Assembly: GCA_964196325.1 (NCBI GenBank)
Contig: CAXMST010000067.1
Span: 1-20,054 of the forward strand
Reading direction: 5' to 3'
Length of the DNA: 20,054 nt
From: CAXMST01 sp964196325
GTDB lineage: Bacteria > Actinomycetota > Thermoleophilia > Solirubrobacterales > 70-9
Each line of letters starts with the position of its first letter. Within the stretch, counting starts at the first letter, position 1. The notes beneath the pieces are model-generated. The model saw only the letters and a program-made list of their open reading frames with translations, had not been told where the DNA came from and did no database searches. Below, in pieces: positions 1 through 6,346 of the stretch. The position numbers and the translations under genes were made by a program.

Positions 1-516
1 CATCGTCGCGGCGATCCCGTAGCCGGCGACGAGCAGGCCCAGGCCCGCCAAGCGCGGCCCGTCCGGGTCGCGGCCCAACGGTAGGAACGTGAGCAGCGCC
101 GCGCCCGCGACCAGGACCGGAGCGCCGAGCAGCATGATCAGCCGCGACCATTCGTTCGGCCCGGCGTAGGGGTAGCTGACCCCATCGCCGATCCCGGCGA
201 AGCCGAGGTCGATGCCCGAGAGCAGCTCGCTCCAACCGGTCGGCAGCAGCAGGCGGGCCGGCAGCCCAACGGTGACGAGTGCGGCGGCCAGCGTGACCGA
301 CAGCGCGGCGACCGCGGCCGCGTTCTTGGCCCAACCCGGCCAGCGCAGCGCGCGAAAGCGCGGCAGCATCGCCACAGCGGCAACGATCACGAGCCAGCTC
401 AACGCGGTGCGGCCGAGCGGCGGATCGGTCAGCATTCCGACCCAGTTCAGCGCCACGAACAGAGAGAGCGCCGCAAAGGCCGCCAGGCGCCTCGCGTCGG
501 CGCTCGAGAGCGCCAT
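1..516 (-). CDS. TgpA-like transglutaminase, N-terminal membrane part (partial)
   Basis: An open frame of 172 codons starts at ATG 516-514 and runs off the left edge, so only the N-terminus is seen. It is rich in hydrophobic helices: about residues 11-30, 38-52, 64-90, 128-146 and 153-170. This fits the multi-pass N-terminal domain (DUF3488) of TgpA-type transglutaminases, whose papain-like catalytic domain would lie outside the window. The start overlaps the DUF58 stop by one base (TGATG), and a GGAGG lies about 10 nt upstream within the DUF58 gene, so translation is probably coupled. The order moxR, DUF58, transglutaminase is a widespread bacterial operon. Assignment rests on this context plus the membrane topology; the catalytic Cys-His-Asp cannot be checked here. 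Confidence 0.75.
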   Translation of the reverse strand, partial: MALSSADARRLAAFAALSLFVALNWVGMLTDPPLGRTALSWLVIVAAVAMLPRFRALRWPGWAKNAAAVAALSVTLAAALVTVGLPARLLLPTGWSELLSGIDLGFAGIGDGVSYPYAGPNEWSRLIMLLGAPVLVAGAALLTFLPLGRDPDGPRLAGLGLLVAGYGIAATM

Positions 517-1628
517 CAGGCGGCGGCCTCCGCAACTCGGGAGCGCTGCCTTGGGGGCCGCAGATCGCTGGCCTCGCATCCCGCAACCCGGAAGCTCACC
601 GGGCCGCGGGCAGCCTGCGAGCTGGGACGGACCAAGACTGTGCGTCCAGTCTGCAATCGGGCCGCCCGTCGCTCAATCCCTCTGCCGGGGTCGGCGCCGA
701 CCCAGTAGGAGACCCCGGCGCGGTTGATCCTGTGCACCGCCGGAGGCCCGGCATCGGGCTCGACCAGCGCCAGCCGGTGATGGGCAACGGGCCAGCTGCG
801 AAGACGTGGGTCGAGCTCGATCGTGCGCTGATCGCCGCCAATCAACAGCGTGCAGCCGCCACTGGCGGCCAGCTCCAGGCAGATCGAGGCGGCGGCGCGC
901 ACCGCTGCGTCGAGCTCCTCCTCGCCGGCCGGCCGAATCGGGTCAAGGACGACCAACCGCGCAGCGTCGGCGCCCGCGGTGATCCGGCGCTCGTGCAGCT
1001 CACCGGTCCTCGCCACGGTTGGCCAGTGGATTCGCGAGGCGGGGCTCCCCTCCCTATACGGACGGAGACCATCGATCTCGAATTCTGCCGCCCAGGAGTC
1101 GGGACCCGAGCCGGCTGCGCCCCGCTCGCCCGGCCCAAGGGAGCCGACGCCCGCTCCCGCGGCAATCATCTCCAGCGGCTCGGTCCTCGGCAGCACGACC
1201 AGCTCGCCGCCATCCCGACTCGAGCGGCGCAGCTCGGCGAGGCCGAAGGGATCGCGGATCACGACCTCGGCACGCCCGAGGGCCCGGCGACCCCTGCGAG
1301 CGAAGCTGACCTCACCCCGCCAGTTGCCCTCTGAGCCGGACAGCGGGCGTGGCTGGGGAAGCAGCGGATCGGTGAAGGCCCCGCCGGGGGGCGGCAGCAA
1401 GCCGGGTGAGATCCCGAGCTCGAGCGTGAGAGGAGCGCCCTCGGTCGGCGATCCCTCCGGCAGCCGACGCGTAACGCCGAGCCCTACGCCGGCGAGCTGG
1501 ACCCAGGCGAACGCGACCGCCGGCAGCGCCACCAGCACGACGCCGGCCGGGTACAGCGAGGGGGTGCCGAACAGGGCGCCGCCGCCGATCAGGGCTAGGC
1601 CGAGGAGGGCGGCGGTCCGTGCGCGCAC
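516..1628 (-). CDS. DUF58 domain protein
   Basis: A 370-residue protein with two N-terminal membrane helices (about residues 6-24 and 27-50), followed by a soluble part. The DUF58 signature is visible around residues 186-214: a Tyr-Arg-Glu-Gly stretch, then R199-I-H-W and A-R-T-G-E-L-H-E-R; the usual Gly-Asp is Gly-Ser here. The section after it has the vWA-like fold expected of the family. The start is GTG at 1628, with GGAGG overlapping the moxR stop TAG 8 nt upstream, a strong ribosome site. DUF58 proteins are usually encoded between a MoxR ATPase and a transglutaminase, as here, and are thought to act with MoxR at the cell envelope. The precise biochemical role is unknown. Confidence 0.85.
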   Translation of the reverse strand: MRARTAALLGLALIGGGALFGTPSLYPAGVVLVALPAVAFAWVQLAGVGLGVTRRLPEGSPTEGAPLTLELGISPGLLPPPGGAFTDPLLPQPRPLSGSEGNWRGEVSFARRGRRALGRAEVVIRDPFGLAELRRSSRDGGELVVLPRTEPLEMIAAGAGVGSLGPGERGAAGSGPDSWAAEFEIDGLRPYREGSPASRIHWPTVARTGELHERRITAGADAARLVVLDPIRPAGEEELDAAVRAAASICLELAASGGCTLLIGGDQRTIELDPRLRSWPVAHHRLALVEPDAGPPAVHRINRAGVSYWVGADPGRGIERRAARLQTGRTVLVRPSSQAARGPVSFRVAGCEASDLRPPRQRSRVAEAAA

Positions 1629-1640
1629 GCCGGCAGCCTC

Positions 1641-2591
1641 CTACAACGCCGGCAGCTTGGCGACGACCTCGCGCACCAGCCCGACGCGCTCCGACTGCTC
1701 GGTGCCGGGGCCGAGGATCAGCCGATGGGCGAGCACTGCGGGCGCCAGGGCCTGCACGTCGTCGGGCAGCACATGGTCGCGGCCGCTCAACGCCGCCAGC
1801 GCCTTCGCTGCCCGGAAGAGCAACAGGCTGGCGCGCGGGCTGGCGCCGACGTCGACACCCGGGTGCTCACGCGTGGCGACACCGATCGAGACAACGTAGC
1901 GGCGCAGCGCCTCGCTTCCATGGACGCGGCGGGCCAGATCCTGCGCGGCGAGGACGTCGGCGATGTCCGCGACCGGCTCGAGCGCGCGCACGAAGTCGCG
2001 CTGTCCGTGCATGTCGAGTATCTCGGCCTCGGCCTCGGCGGCCGGATAACCCAGCGAGACCGTCGCCATGAAGCGGTCGAGCTGCGCCTCCGGAAGCGGG
2101 TAGGTGCCCTCGTACTCCAGCGGGTTCTGTGTGGCGAGCACGAGGAACGGGCGGGCCAGCTCATGGCTCTCGCCGTCGGCGCTGACCGAGCCCTCCTGCA
2201 TGCACTCGAGCAGCCCCGATTGGGTCTTCGGCGAGGTCCGATTGATCTCGTCGACCAGGACCACGTTGGCGAAGACCGGGCCAGGGTGGAACTCGAAGGT
2301 GGACTCATGCCGGTTGAAGATCGTCGTCCCCATCACGTCCGCCGGCAACAGGTCGGCTGTGCATTGGATCCGCGAGAACTCACCGTCGAGCGAGCGCGCC
2401 AGGGCCCGCGCCAGCGCGGTCTTACCGACGCCCGGTCGGTCCTCGATCAGCAGATGCCCCTCGGCCAGGAGCACGACGAGCAGATCCGTCAGTACCTGGT
2501 CAGGGACCTTGACCGCCCGCTGCACGTTCGAGCGCAACCTCGCGCCGAGCTCCTCTGCCGCCGCTGGGTCGAAGGCTGCCGAACGTTCCAC
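1641..2591 (-). CDS. MoxR-family AAA+ ATPase
   Basis: A 316-residue cytoplasmic AAA+ ATPase. Visible motifs: Walker A DRPGVGKT (51-58), Walker B VLVDEINR (111-118), sensor-1 region LATQNP (152-157), and the C-terminal lid helices. Length is typical of MoxR. Family members are chaperone-like ATPases that assemble or activate vWA/DUF58 partners, and the partner gene follows directly downstream after 12 nt. Start GTG 2591 is the first usable one: an in-frame TGA lies 12 nt upstream. No Shine-Dalgarno is seen; instead a TACCAT -10-like box ends 8 nt upstream, suggesting a leaderless message. It is the first gene of an operon continuing to the left edge. Confidence 0.93.
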   Translation of the reverse strand: MERSAAFDPAAAEELGARLRSNVQRAVKVPDQVLTDLLVVLLAEGHLLIEDRPGVGKTALARALARSLDGEFSRIQCTADLLPADVMGTTIFNRHESTFEFHPGPVFANVVLVDEINRTSPKTQSGLLECMQEGSVSADGESHELARPFLVLATQNPLEYEGTYPLPEAQLDRFMATVSLGYPAAEAEAEILDMHGQRDFVRALEPVADIADVLAAQDLARRVHGSEALRRYVVSIGVATREHPGVDVGASPRASLLLFRAAKALAALSGRDHVLPDDVQALAPAVLAHRLILGPGTEQSERVGLVREVVAKLPAL

Positions 2592-2599
2592 CGCTGCTC

Positions 2600-2605
2600 A
2601 TGGTA
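2600..2605 (-). promoter_or_regulatory. -10 box of leaderless-type promoter for moxR
   Basis: TACCAT on the minus strand ends 8 nt before the GTG start of moxR. Transcription would begin at or within a few bases of the start codon. No convincing -35 box is seen. Confidence 0.5.
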
Positions 2606-2656
2606 CGGAGCCCGGGTCGTCGGGCTAGGTCGGAGCCGACATCGAAGCTTCAGATC

Positions 2657-2676
2657 CGGCCCCTCGGGAGGGGCCG
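2657..2676 (-). terminator. GC-rich hairpin after membrane-protein gene
   Basis: A perfect 9-bp inverted repeat (CGGCCCCTC / GAGGGGCCG) with a 2-base gap, so the terminal pairs probably open. It lies 6 nt past the stop of the gene at 2683-3579. No T-run follows on the minus strand, so it is a possible U-less terminator separating that gene from moxR. Confidence 0.45.
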
Positions 2677-2682
2677 ATGCGC

Positions 2683-3579
2683 TCAGCGTCGTTGCTTACG
2701 CTTGCGCCGCCCGTGGCCGCCGCCCTCGGAACCCTCGTCGCCGTCGGAGCCCTCCGCGTCGGGGAGCGACAACCTCCAGCGTCCGTTCTCCTCCTCTCCG
2801 GCGACGAAGTCCTCGGGGTTCGCGGGCTCCTCGTCGGCCGGGGGCGGCACGTCGCCGGCCTTCTGCCAGGGAACCGCCTCTCCCACAGCCCACGCAGGCG
2901 GGCGGATTCGCCACCAGTCGGCGATCAGCAGGCTGATCATCACGACGTAGAGCCCGAGCGCCAGCGGTCCGACCGGCCCGAAGATCAGGAAGCCGATCCC
3001 GAGCGCCATTCCCAGGGTTCCCATGAAGCGGGTGAGTAGCCCCACGCGCATCGCGTGCAAGGACGTATAGACAACTGCGAAGACGAGGGAAAGAGCGGCC
3101 GCGAGCTGCAAGCTCAGAAAGGCCGAGTAGGCGGCGCTATCGGTCAACGTGTCCTCCGCGAACTGCGCGAGGTCACCGCCGGCCGGAGCGCCGTCGATGA
3201 AGGTGTCGACCGTGGACGCGTAGGCGACGTACATCAGGATCATCGCGGTCGCGAAGAGCACGGGACCGATCACGGTCAGCGGCCGGAACGCGCGGCGCAT
3301 CGTCGTGCTGCGGTCGAGCGCCGCCTGAAACAGAAAGAGCAGCGGGGCGGCGAACAGCAGCAGGCCGAGGCCGGAGAGCAGCTGCGATGCGAGCACGTCG
3401 CTGCGCGAGGCCTCGAAGGCCTCATAGCGCTCGATGTACTCGTCCAACGAGAAGCTGTTGAAGTCCGAGGCGAGCCCGCTCAACGGCGGCAACAGGATCA
3501 TCACCACACCGATGATCCCGAGCACGCCGACGGTGCGCCCGTACTGCGCCTCGCGGTCGATGATCTGCTGGCTGTCCAT
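2683..3579 (-). CDS. multi-pass membrane protein of unknown function
   Basis: 298 residues with five or six hydrophobic helices, about residues 17-37, 64-86, 100-121, 152-173, 185-202 and 203-221. After the last helix comes a hydrophilic tail: Pro/Glu-rich (245-265), acidic Asp/Glu/Gly-rich (275-287), ending in a strongly basic GRRKRKQRR. If N- and C-termini are cytoplasmic, the tail would face inside. I do not recognise a named enzyme family; general resemblance to DUF4386-type small membrane proteins is possible but not certain. ATG 3579 is the clear start, near the first helix. It is followed by a hairpin and then moxR, but moxR has its own promoter-like box, so co-transcription is unclear. 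Confidence 0.75.
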   Translation of the reverse strand: MDSQQIIDREAQYGRTVGVLGIIGVVMILLPPLSGLASDFNSFSLDEYIERYEAFEASRSDVLASQLLSGLGLLLFAAPLLFLFQAALDRSTTMRRAFRPLTVIGPVLFATAMILMYVAYASTVDTFIDGAPAGGDLAQFAEDTLTDSAAYSAFLSLQLAAALSLVFAVVYTSLHAMRVGLLTRFMGTLGMALGIGFLIFGPVGPLALGLYVVMISLLIADWWRIRPPAWAVGEAVPWQKAGDVPPPADEEPANPEDFVAGEEENGRWRLSLPDAEGSDGDEGSEGGGHGRRKRKQRR

Positions 3580-3788
3580 GAGCGTTGAACCGACCGGCGC
3601 GACGCTGCGAGCGCCGCAACCGCGGCCCCGGCTTGCGCTACGCAGCGCGGAGCCGCGTATCTTAGGCGGACGCGAGCAGCTGCGCCGTTAGCGCAGTCGG
3701 CCGGGATCGACCCGGGATCGTGGTCGCCCTGGCGAGGAACTGCTGGAGCTGGGGGGCAACGTCGGGGGCTCCCGGATGGTCAACCTGG
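3580..3788. other. longest gene-free interval
   Basis: 209 bases between two minus-strand genes. I see no convincing reading frame or RNA gene. It holds a small hairpin (CTGCGC / GCGCAG, 3680-3696) and a TAAGAT -10-like box on the minus strand (revcomp of 3654-3659 region) that might serve the membrane-protein gene with a leader of about 70 nt; no good -35 accompanies it. Confidence 0.4.
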
Positions 3789-3983
3789 CTAGTCGGACCG
3801 CGGGACCGGCAGCTCGCGCTGCTCGGCGGGACGGATCGGGTAGTAGGCGTGATCGGTGGGCTCGGCAATGCGGCTGATGCGCTCGCCGGCGGCCAGCACG
3901 AGATCAAGCAACGGCGCGGCAACCGTGATCAGGCCCTCGACGCGCTCGCGTCGGGCCAGCTGAGTCGGAGTCAGGTCTTCCAT
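3789..3983 (-). CDS. small hypothetical protein (64 aa)
   Basis: A short reading frame, ATG 3983 to TAG 3789, lying at the 3' end of a much longer open frame whose upstream part is antisense shadow of neighbouring genes. The protein starts MEDLTPTQLARRERVEG, has one amphipathic-to-hydrophobic helix (about 16-38, including LLDLVLAAGERISR), and ends in a Tyr-Tyr/Pro/charged tail. No known domain is recognised and no signal peptide is seen. The start is supported by a TACGTT -10 box ending 7 nt upstream with a CCGACA -35-like box 18 bp before it. It is divergent from the zinc-ribbon gene at 4038. Confidence 0.6.
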   Translation of the reverse strand: MEDLTPTQLARRERVEGLITVAAPLLDLVLAAGERISRIAEPTDHAYYPIRPAEQRELPVPRSD

Positions 3984-3990
3984 CGCAAGG

Positions 3991-4020
3991 AACGTAGTGG
4001 ACCACCGCGACAGCTGTCGG
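3991..4020 (-). promoter_or_regulatory. leaderless-type promoter for 64-aa gene
   Basis: Minus-strand -10 TACGTT (3991-3996), 7 nt from the ATG, with CCGACA (4015-4020; four of six bases match TTGACA) 18 bp upstream. The -35 overlaps a 12-bp palindrome. Confidence 0.5.
4008..4019. repeat. 12-bp palindrome between divergent promoters
   Basis: Perfect palindrome CGACAGCTGTCG located between the two divergent -10 boxes at 3991-3996 and 4025-4030 and overlapping one -35. It could be an operator for both genes, but a palindrome of this size is expected a few times by chance in 20 kb. Confidence 0.35.
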
Positions 4021-4024
4021 CGGC

Positions 4025-4030
4025 TAGATT
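4025..4030 (+). promoter_or_regulatory. -10 box of leaderless-type promoter
   Basis: TAGATT ends 7 nt before the ATG at 4038; no Shine-Dalgarno is present in between. No good -35 seen. Confidence 0.45.
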
Positions 4031-4037
4031 CCCCGCA

Positions 4038-4709
4038 ATGGAAGCAGAGATGACGGCTGAGGAGGAAGACAAGCAGGCGACCTACCCGTGTCCGGCCTGT
4101 GACGCGCGCCTGTTCGGGTGGAGCGCGGCCCGCCATCCGATCGACGGCAGCAAGCTCGTGCTCGACCACTGCGAGTCCTGCGGGCTGGTCGTCACGCGAG
4201 CCCCGAACCCCCCCGACAGCAGCGCCGAGCTGGCCGGCCTGCAGCGGCGCGGCGACCTGCTGATCGCTGCCAACCGCGGGAGCTTCCAGGGTGGGATCGG
4301 GGGAGCTCAGTGGGCGGGAATGGAGCCTGACCAACGCCGCCTCCACATGAACCGGAGGGCCGCCAAGCTGCTCTTGCGAAAGCAGGGAATCGAGTTGATC
4401 GATGCCTCCACCCCATTCAGCTGGCGCAGCTACGTGCGGATGCTGGAGACGATGATCAACGCGTTCACCCTGCGGGACAACTTCGTTGCCAACGCGCGCG
4501 CCGGCCGGCTGCGGCCCGTCGGCGCCCGAGCCCGGTTCACCTTCACTCTCGACGCCGCGGTCAGCTGCCTGGTCGCGATCCCGCTCGCGATCGTCGCCGC
4601 ACCAACCGAACTGCTCGGCTCCCTCCTGGGACGTGGCGGGCTGATGCGGCTCGAAACGGTGAGTACAGCGGCGGCGGCGGCGAAGGTCGAGGCCGGACCA
4701 CGGGGCTGA
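4038..4709 (+). CDS. zinc-ribbon protein resembling a methyltransferase lacking its catalytic core
   Basis: 223 residues from ATG 4038. The frame is open further upstream, but that part is antisense to the 64-aa gene, and the -10 box at 4025 favours this start. A zinc ribbon is plain: C18-x2-C21 and C45-x2-C48 with the phrase CESCGLVVTR. From about residue 100 the text (RRLHMNRRAAKLLLRKQGIEL, then a Trp-containing stretch, then a hydrophobic segment at about 173-196 ending GSLLGRGG) resembles the C-terminal part of SAM-dependent methyltransferases that carry such a ribbon. The glycine-rich SAM-binding loop expected between them is absent. The function is unknown; an inactive or scaffold relative is my inference. 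The hydrophobic C-terminal helix might touch the membrane. Confidence 0.7.
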   Translation: MEAEMTAEEEDKQATYPCPACDARLFGWSAARHPIDGSKLVLDHCESCGLVVTRAPNPPDSSAELAGLQRRGDLLIAANRGSFQGGIGGAQWAGMEPDQRRLHMNRRAAKLLLRKQGIELIDASTPFSWRSYVRMLETMINAFTLRDNFVANARAGRLRPVGARARFTFTLDAAVSCLVAIPLAIVAAPTELLGSLLGRGGLMRLETVSTAAAAAKVEAGPRG

Positions 4710-4766
4710 GCTCGCGATCCCCAGCCGACGTCGGCAGGCCGGCAACAACCGGATGCCGCCGGTCTC

Positions 4767-4772
4767 TATCCT
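4767..4772 (+). promoter_or_regulatory. -10 box of leaderless-type promoter
   Basis: TATCCT ends 6 nt before ATG 4779, with no Shine-Dalgarno. Transcription would start at the ATG. Confidence 0.5.
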
Positions 4773-4778
4773 TGCGAT

Positions 4779-5051
4779 ATGGAATCGAGCGGATTTGGCG
4801 GCATGTTCGGTGACCCCGACGAGCTCCGCGAGCAGCTCTCGAATATGGCCGAGCAGATGCAGGGGGCGCAGCGCGTTGCCTGGGCCGACAACGCGATCCA
4901 GCTGGCGGTGACGATGACCACCGCCGCGGTCAGCAAGATCGAGTTGAGCGGCACCAGCGACGAGCAGGCGACCCAGGTTCGGGACGCGATTCGCCTGATC
5001 TTCCCCGAGGCCGTGACCCTGGTCAGCGAAGCCCGCCAGGGCCTCAGCTAG
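4779..5051 (+). CDS. small protein, possibly YbaB/EbfC-like
   Basis: 90 residues. The N-terminal part (about 12-32, DPDELREQLSNMAEQMQGAQ) looks like the helix rich in Met/Gln that opens YbaB/EbfC nucleoid-associated proteins; a strand-like middle (about 36-58, with AIQLAVTMTTAAVSKIELSG) and a C-terminal helix (63-88) could follow that fold. It lacks the usual glycine-rich motif, so the assignment is tentative. YbaB proteins are dimeric DNA-binding proteins of about 100 residues. Here the gene is not next to dnaX or recR, the usual YbaB neighbours, which weakens the case. Its stop TAG overlaps the stop of the convergent gene (CTAG, 5048-5051). Confidence 0.65.
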   Translation: MESSGFGGMFGDPDELREQLSNMAEQMQGAQRVAWADNAIQLAVTMTTAAVSKIELSGTSDEQATQVRDAIRLIFPEAVTLVSEARQGLS

Positions 5052-5284
5052 TAGCCGAAGCCGCCCGGGACGTTCTTGGAGAGGCTCGAGCGCGGGTCGT
5101 CCGGCGTCGTCGGGCGCTCGTCGGCGCTCAACGCTGTGCTGCTCGGTTCGAGCGGCGGCAGGTCGATCTTGACCACCGACCACTTGCCGTCGGCGCCGCG
5201 GCGCGGCAGCCAGCGGTGGCTCCTGCGATCGGGGTGCTCGGCCGCCAGGCGGGTGCATTCTGCCTTGGCCTGCTGCTCGGTCAC
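5048..5284 (-). CDS. small hypothetical protein (78 aa)
   Basis: GTG 5284 to TAG 5048. The frame is open upstream but only as the shadow of the next gene; the TACGCT box ending 6 nt before the GTG supports this start. The N-terminal third is charged and helical (TEQQAKAECTRLAAEHPDR), followed by HRWLPRRG and GKWSVVKIDLP, a two-strand-like unit, then a Pro/Ser/Asp-rich disordered tail ending GGFGY. It looks like a small cytoplasmic protein conserved in this lineage; that conservation is from general memory and unverified. No catalytic motif is seen. It is convergent with the YbaB-like gene and divergent from the pilin-like gene. Confidence 0.65.
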   Translation of the reverse strand: MTEQQAKAECTRLAAEHPDRRSHRWLPRRGADGKWSVVKIDLPPLEPSSTALSADERPTTPDDPRSSLSKNVPGGFGY

Positions 5285-5290
5285 CGACTC

Positions 5291-5296
5291 AGCGTA
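5291..5296 (-). promoter_or_regulatory. -10 box of leaderless-type promoter
   Basis: TACGCT on the minus strand ends 6 nt before GTG 5284; no ribosome-binding site is visible. Confidence 0.45.
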
Positions 5297-5368
5297 CCCG
5301 GGCGGGCCCTTGACGGCAAGGTCTCGAAGGCGGCGCTCCAGGTCACCCACCGGTGCGGATTCCCTGCC

Positions 5369-5374
5369 TACCTT
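5369..5374 (+). promoter_or_regulatory. -10 box of leaderless-type promoter
   Basis: TACCTT ends 6 nt before ATG 5381; supports this ATG over earlier in-frame codons. Confidence 0.45.
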
Positions 5375-5380
5375 GGGCCC

Positions 5381-6046
5381 ATGGGGAGCAGGCCTCCACC
5401 TCCGGCCGGCGAGCGAGGCAGCGCCACGGTCGAACACGCGGCGCTGGTCCTGCTTGCCGCGATCGTCGCGATCACCGCGGTCGGCGCCGCGAGGCTGCTC
5501 AATAGCGAGGGTCACACCCCTGAGCTTGCCTCGGCGCTGCTGCGTAAGCAGCGCTGCGCGGTCCGCTACACGGGCCCCTGCTGGCAGGATCCCCTGACCG
5601 AGGCCTACGGGCGCGGCCTCGCGGGGGTGGTGCGGGCGCTGGCACCTGCGCCGGCCGCGATCGACGGCCTGGTCGGGGTCGACTATCGCCGTTGCCGGCA
5701 GGCGAGTTGCGCGGTGCCCAGACCGGGCCCGCAGGGCAGCCACCTGACCACATCGAACCGGCGCACGGCGACGTTCACCGCGGTTCGTGACCGCACAGCT
5801 CGCGCCGGGACGACGGCGAGCTTCGCGATCGAGTACTGGATCTACCGCCCGACGATCGGCTGGGAGCTGCAGCGGCGTGAGCCAAGCCAGGAGGAAATCC
5901 GGGCGCTCGCGGGCACGGCGCTGCCCGACGATGCGGACCCACAGCTGATCCCGCTGGAGACTCTGCTCGGTCGGGACGAGGCCCGCTTTGGCGCCACCGA
6001 TGAGCCCCCGTGGCAGGGTACGGTCGAGAGCCTTTGGGGTCGGTAG
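5381..6046 (+). CDS. TadE/pilin-like exported protein
   Basis: 221 residues. The N-terminus is a class III (prepilin-like) signal: basic and Pro-rich leader, then G13 followed by SATVE with Glu at +5, and a hydrophobic helix at about 20-38. This matches TadE/Flp-type pseudopilins processed by a prepilin peptidase at the membrane. The remainder is a secreted-type domain with four cysteines in two close pairs (C59/C67 and C105/C110), plausibly disulfides, and a mixed C-terminal domain ending ESLWGR that I do not recognise. No tad or secretion ATPase gene is nearby, so it would be an orphan pseudopilin. ATG 5381 is chosen because of the -10 box and because the leader length then fits. Confidence 0.65.
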   Translation: MGSRPPPPAGERGSATVEHAALVLLAAIVAITAVGAARLLNSEGHTPELASALLRKQRCAVRYTGPCWQDPLTEAYGRGLAGVVRALAPAPAAIDGLVGVDYRRCRQASCAVPRPGPQGSHLTTSNRRTATFTAVRDRTARAGTTASFAIEYWIYRPTIGWELQRREPSQEEIRALAGTALPDDADPQLIPLETLLGRDEARFGATDEPPWQGTVESLWGR

Positions 6047-6082
6047 GCCGCGAGCGGCCCCGGCCCGTCAATATCCCCAATG

Positions 6083-6099
6083 GCCCGCAGCTCGCGGGC
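6083..6099 (+). terminator. hairpin after pilin-like gene
   Basis: GCCCGC / GCGGGC, 6-bp stem with a 5-base loop, 36 nt past the stop at 6046. No T-run. Weak terminator candidate. Confidence 0.25.
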
Positions 6100-6138
6100 G
6101 CCGCAATCGCGCCACTCAGCCGAGGAGATCGACCGCCG

Positions 6139-6339
6139 ATGGCAGACAAGCAGAGCCTGATAGCCCGGATCCGGGACCACTACGGTGAGCTGGGAATTCC
6201 CCTGGATGCGCTCAGCGACCGCGAGATCGAGATGGGCGTACGCCAGCTCGCCGCCGCAGGGCGCGAGGCGGGAACCGGGAGCAAAGAGGCGACCGCGGCG
6301 ATGCGCGCCGCGGTTGAGGCAGCCAGGGAGCGCGAGTAG
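6139..6339 (+). CDS. small hypothetical protein (66 aa)
   Basis: ATG 6139, preceded by GAGGAGAT at 6122-6129 (9 nt spacing), one of the few good ribosome-binding sites in the window, which fixes the start. The protein is short, hydrophilic and mostly helical: an N-terminal helix (about 4-16), a LDALSDREIEMGVRQLA segment and an Ala/Glu/Arg-rich C-terminal helix ending in RERE. No motif is recognised. It follows the pilin-like gene in the same direction after 92 nt and ends 7 nt short of the convergent DUF2804 gene. Confidence 0.6.
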   Translation: MADKQSLIARIRDHYGELGIPLDALSDREIEMGVRQLAAAGREAGTGSKEATAAMRAAVEAARERE

Positions 6340-6346
6340 CCGGCAC

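Noticed and set aside
1725..2936. A 403-codon plus-strand open frame opposite moxR
   Set aside because: Shadow of moxR, whose motifs are complete, and it runs through a terminator-like hairpin and a promoter region.
3655..3735. tRNA-like stretch with GCGCAGTCGG and a TCGA-containing segment
   Set aside because: No cloverleaf: the acceptor stem and T-arm consensus (GGTTCGA) are missing and no anticodon arm can be drawn.
4779..5051. Firm assignment of the 90-aa protein as YbaB/EbfC
   Set aside because: Helix composition fits, but the glycine-rich core and usual dnaX-recR neighbours are missing, so it is only reported as possible.
3784..5258. A 489-codon minus-strand open frame across the zinc-ribbon and YbaB-like genes
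   Set aside because: Its upstream part is antisense to better-supported plus-strand genes and has low-complexity composition; only the last 64 codons, with their own start and -10 box, look real.
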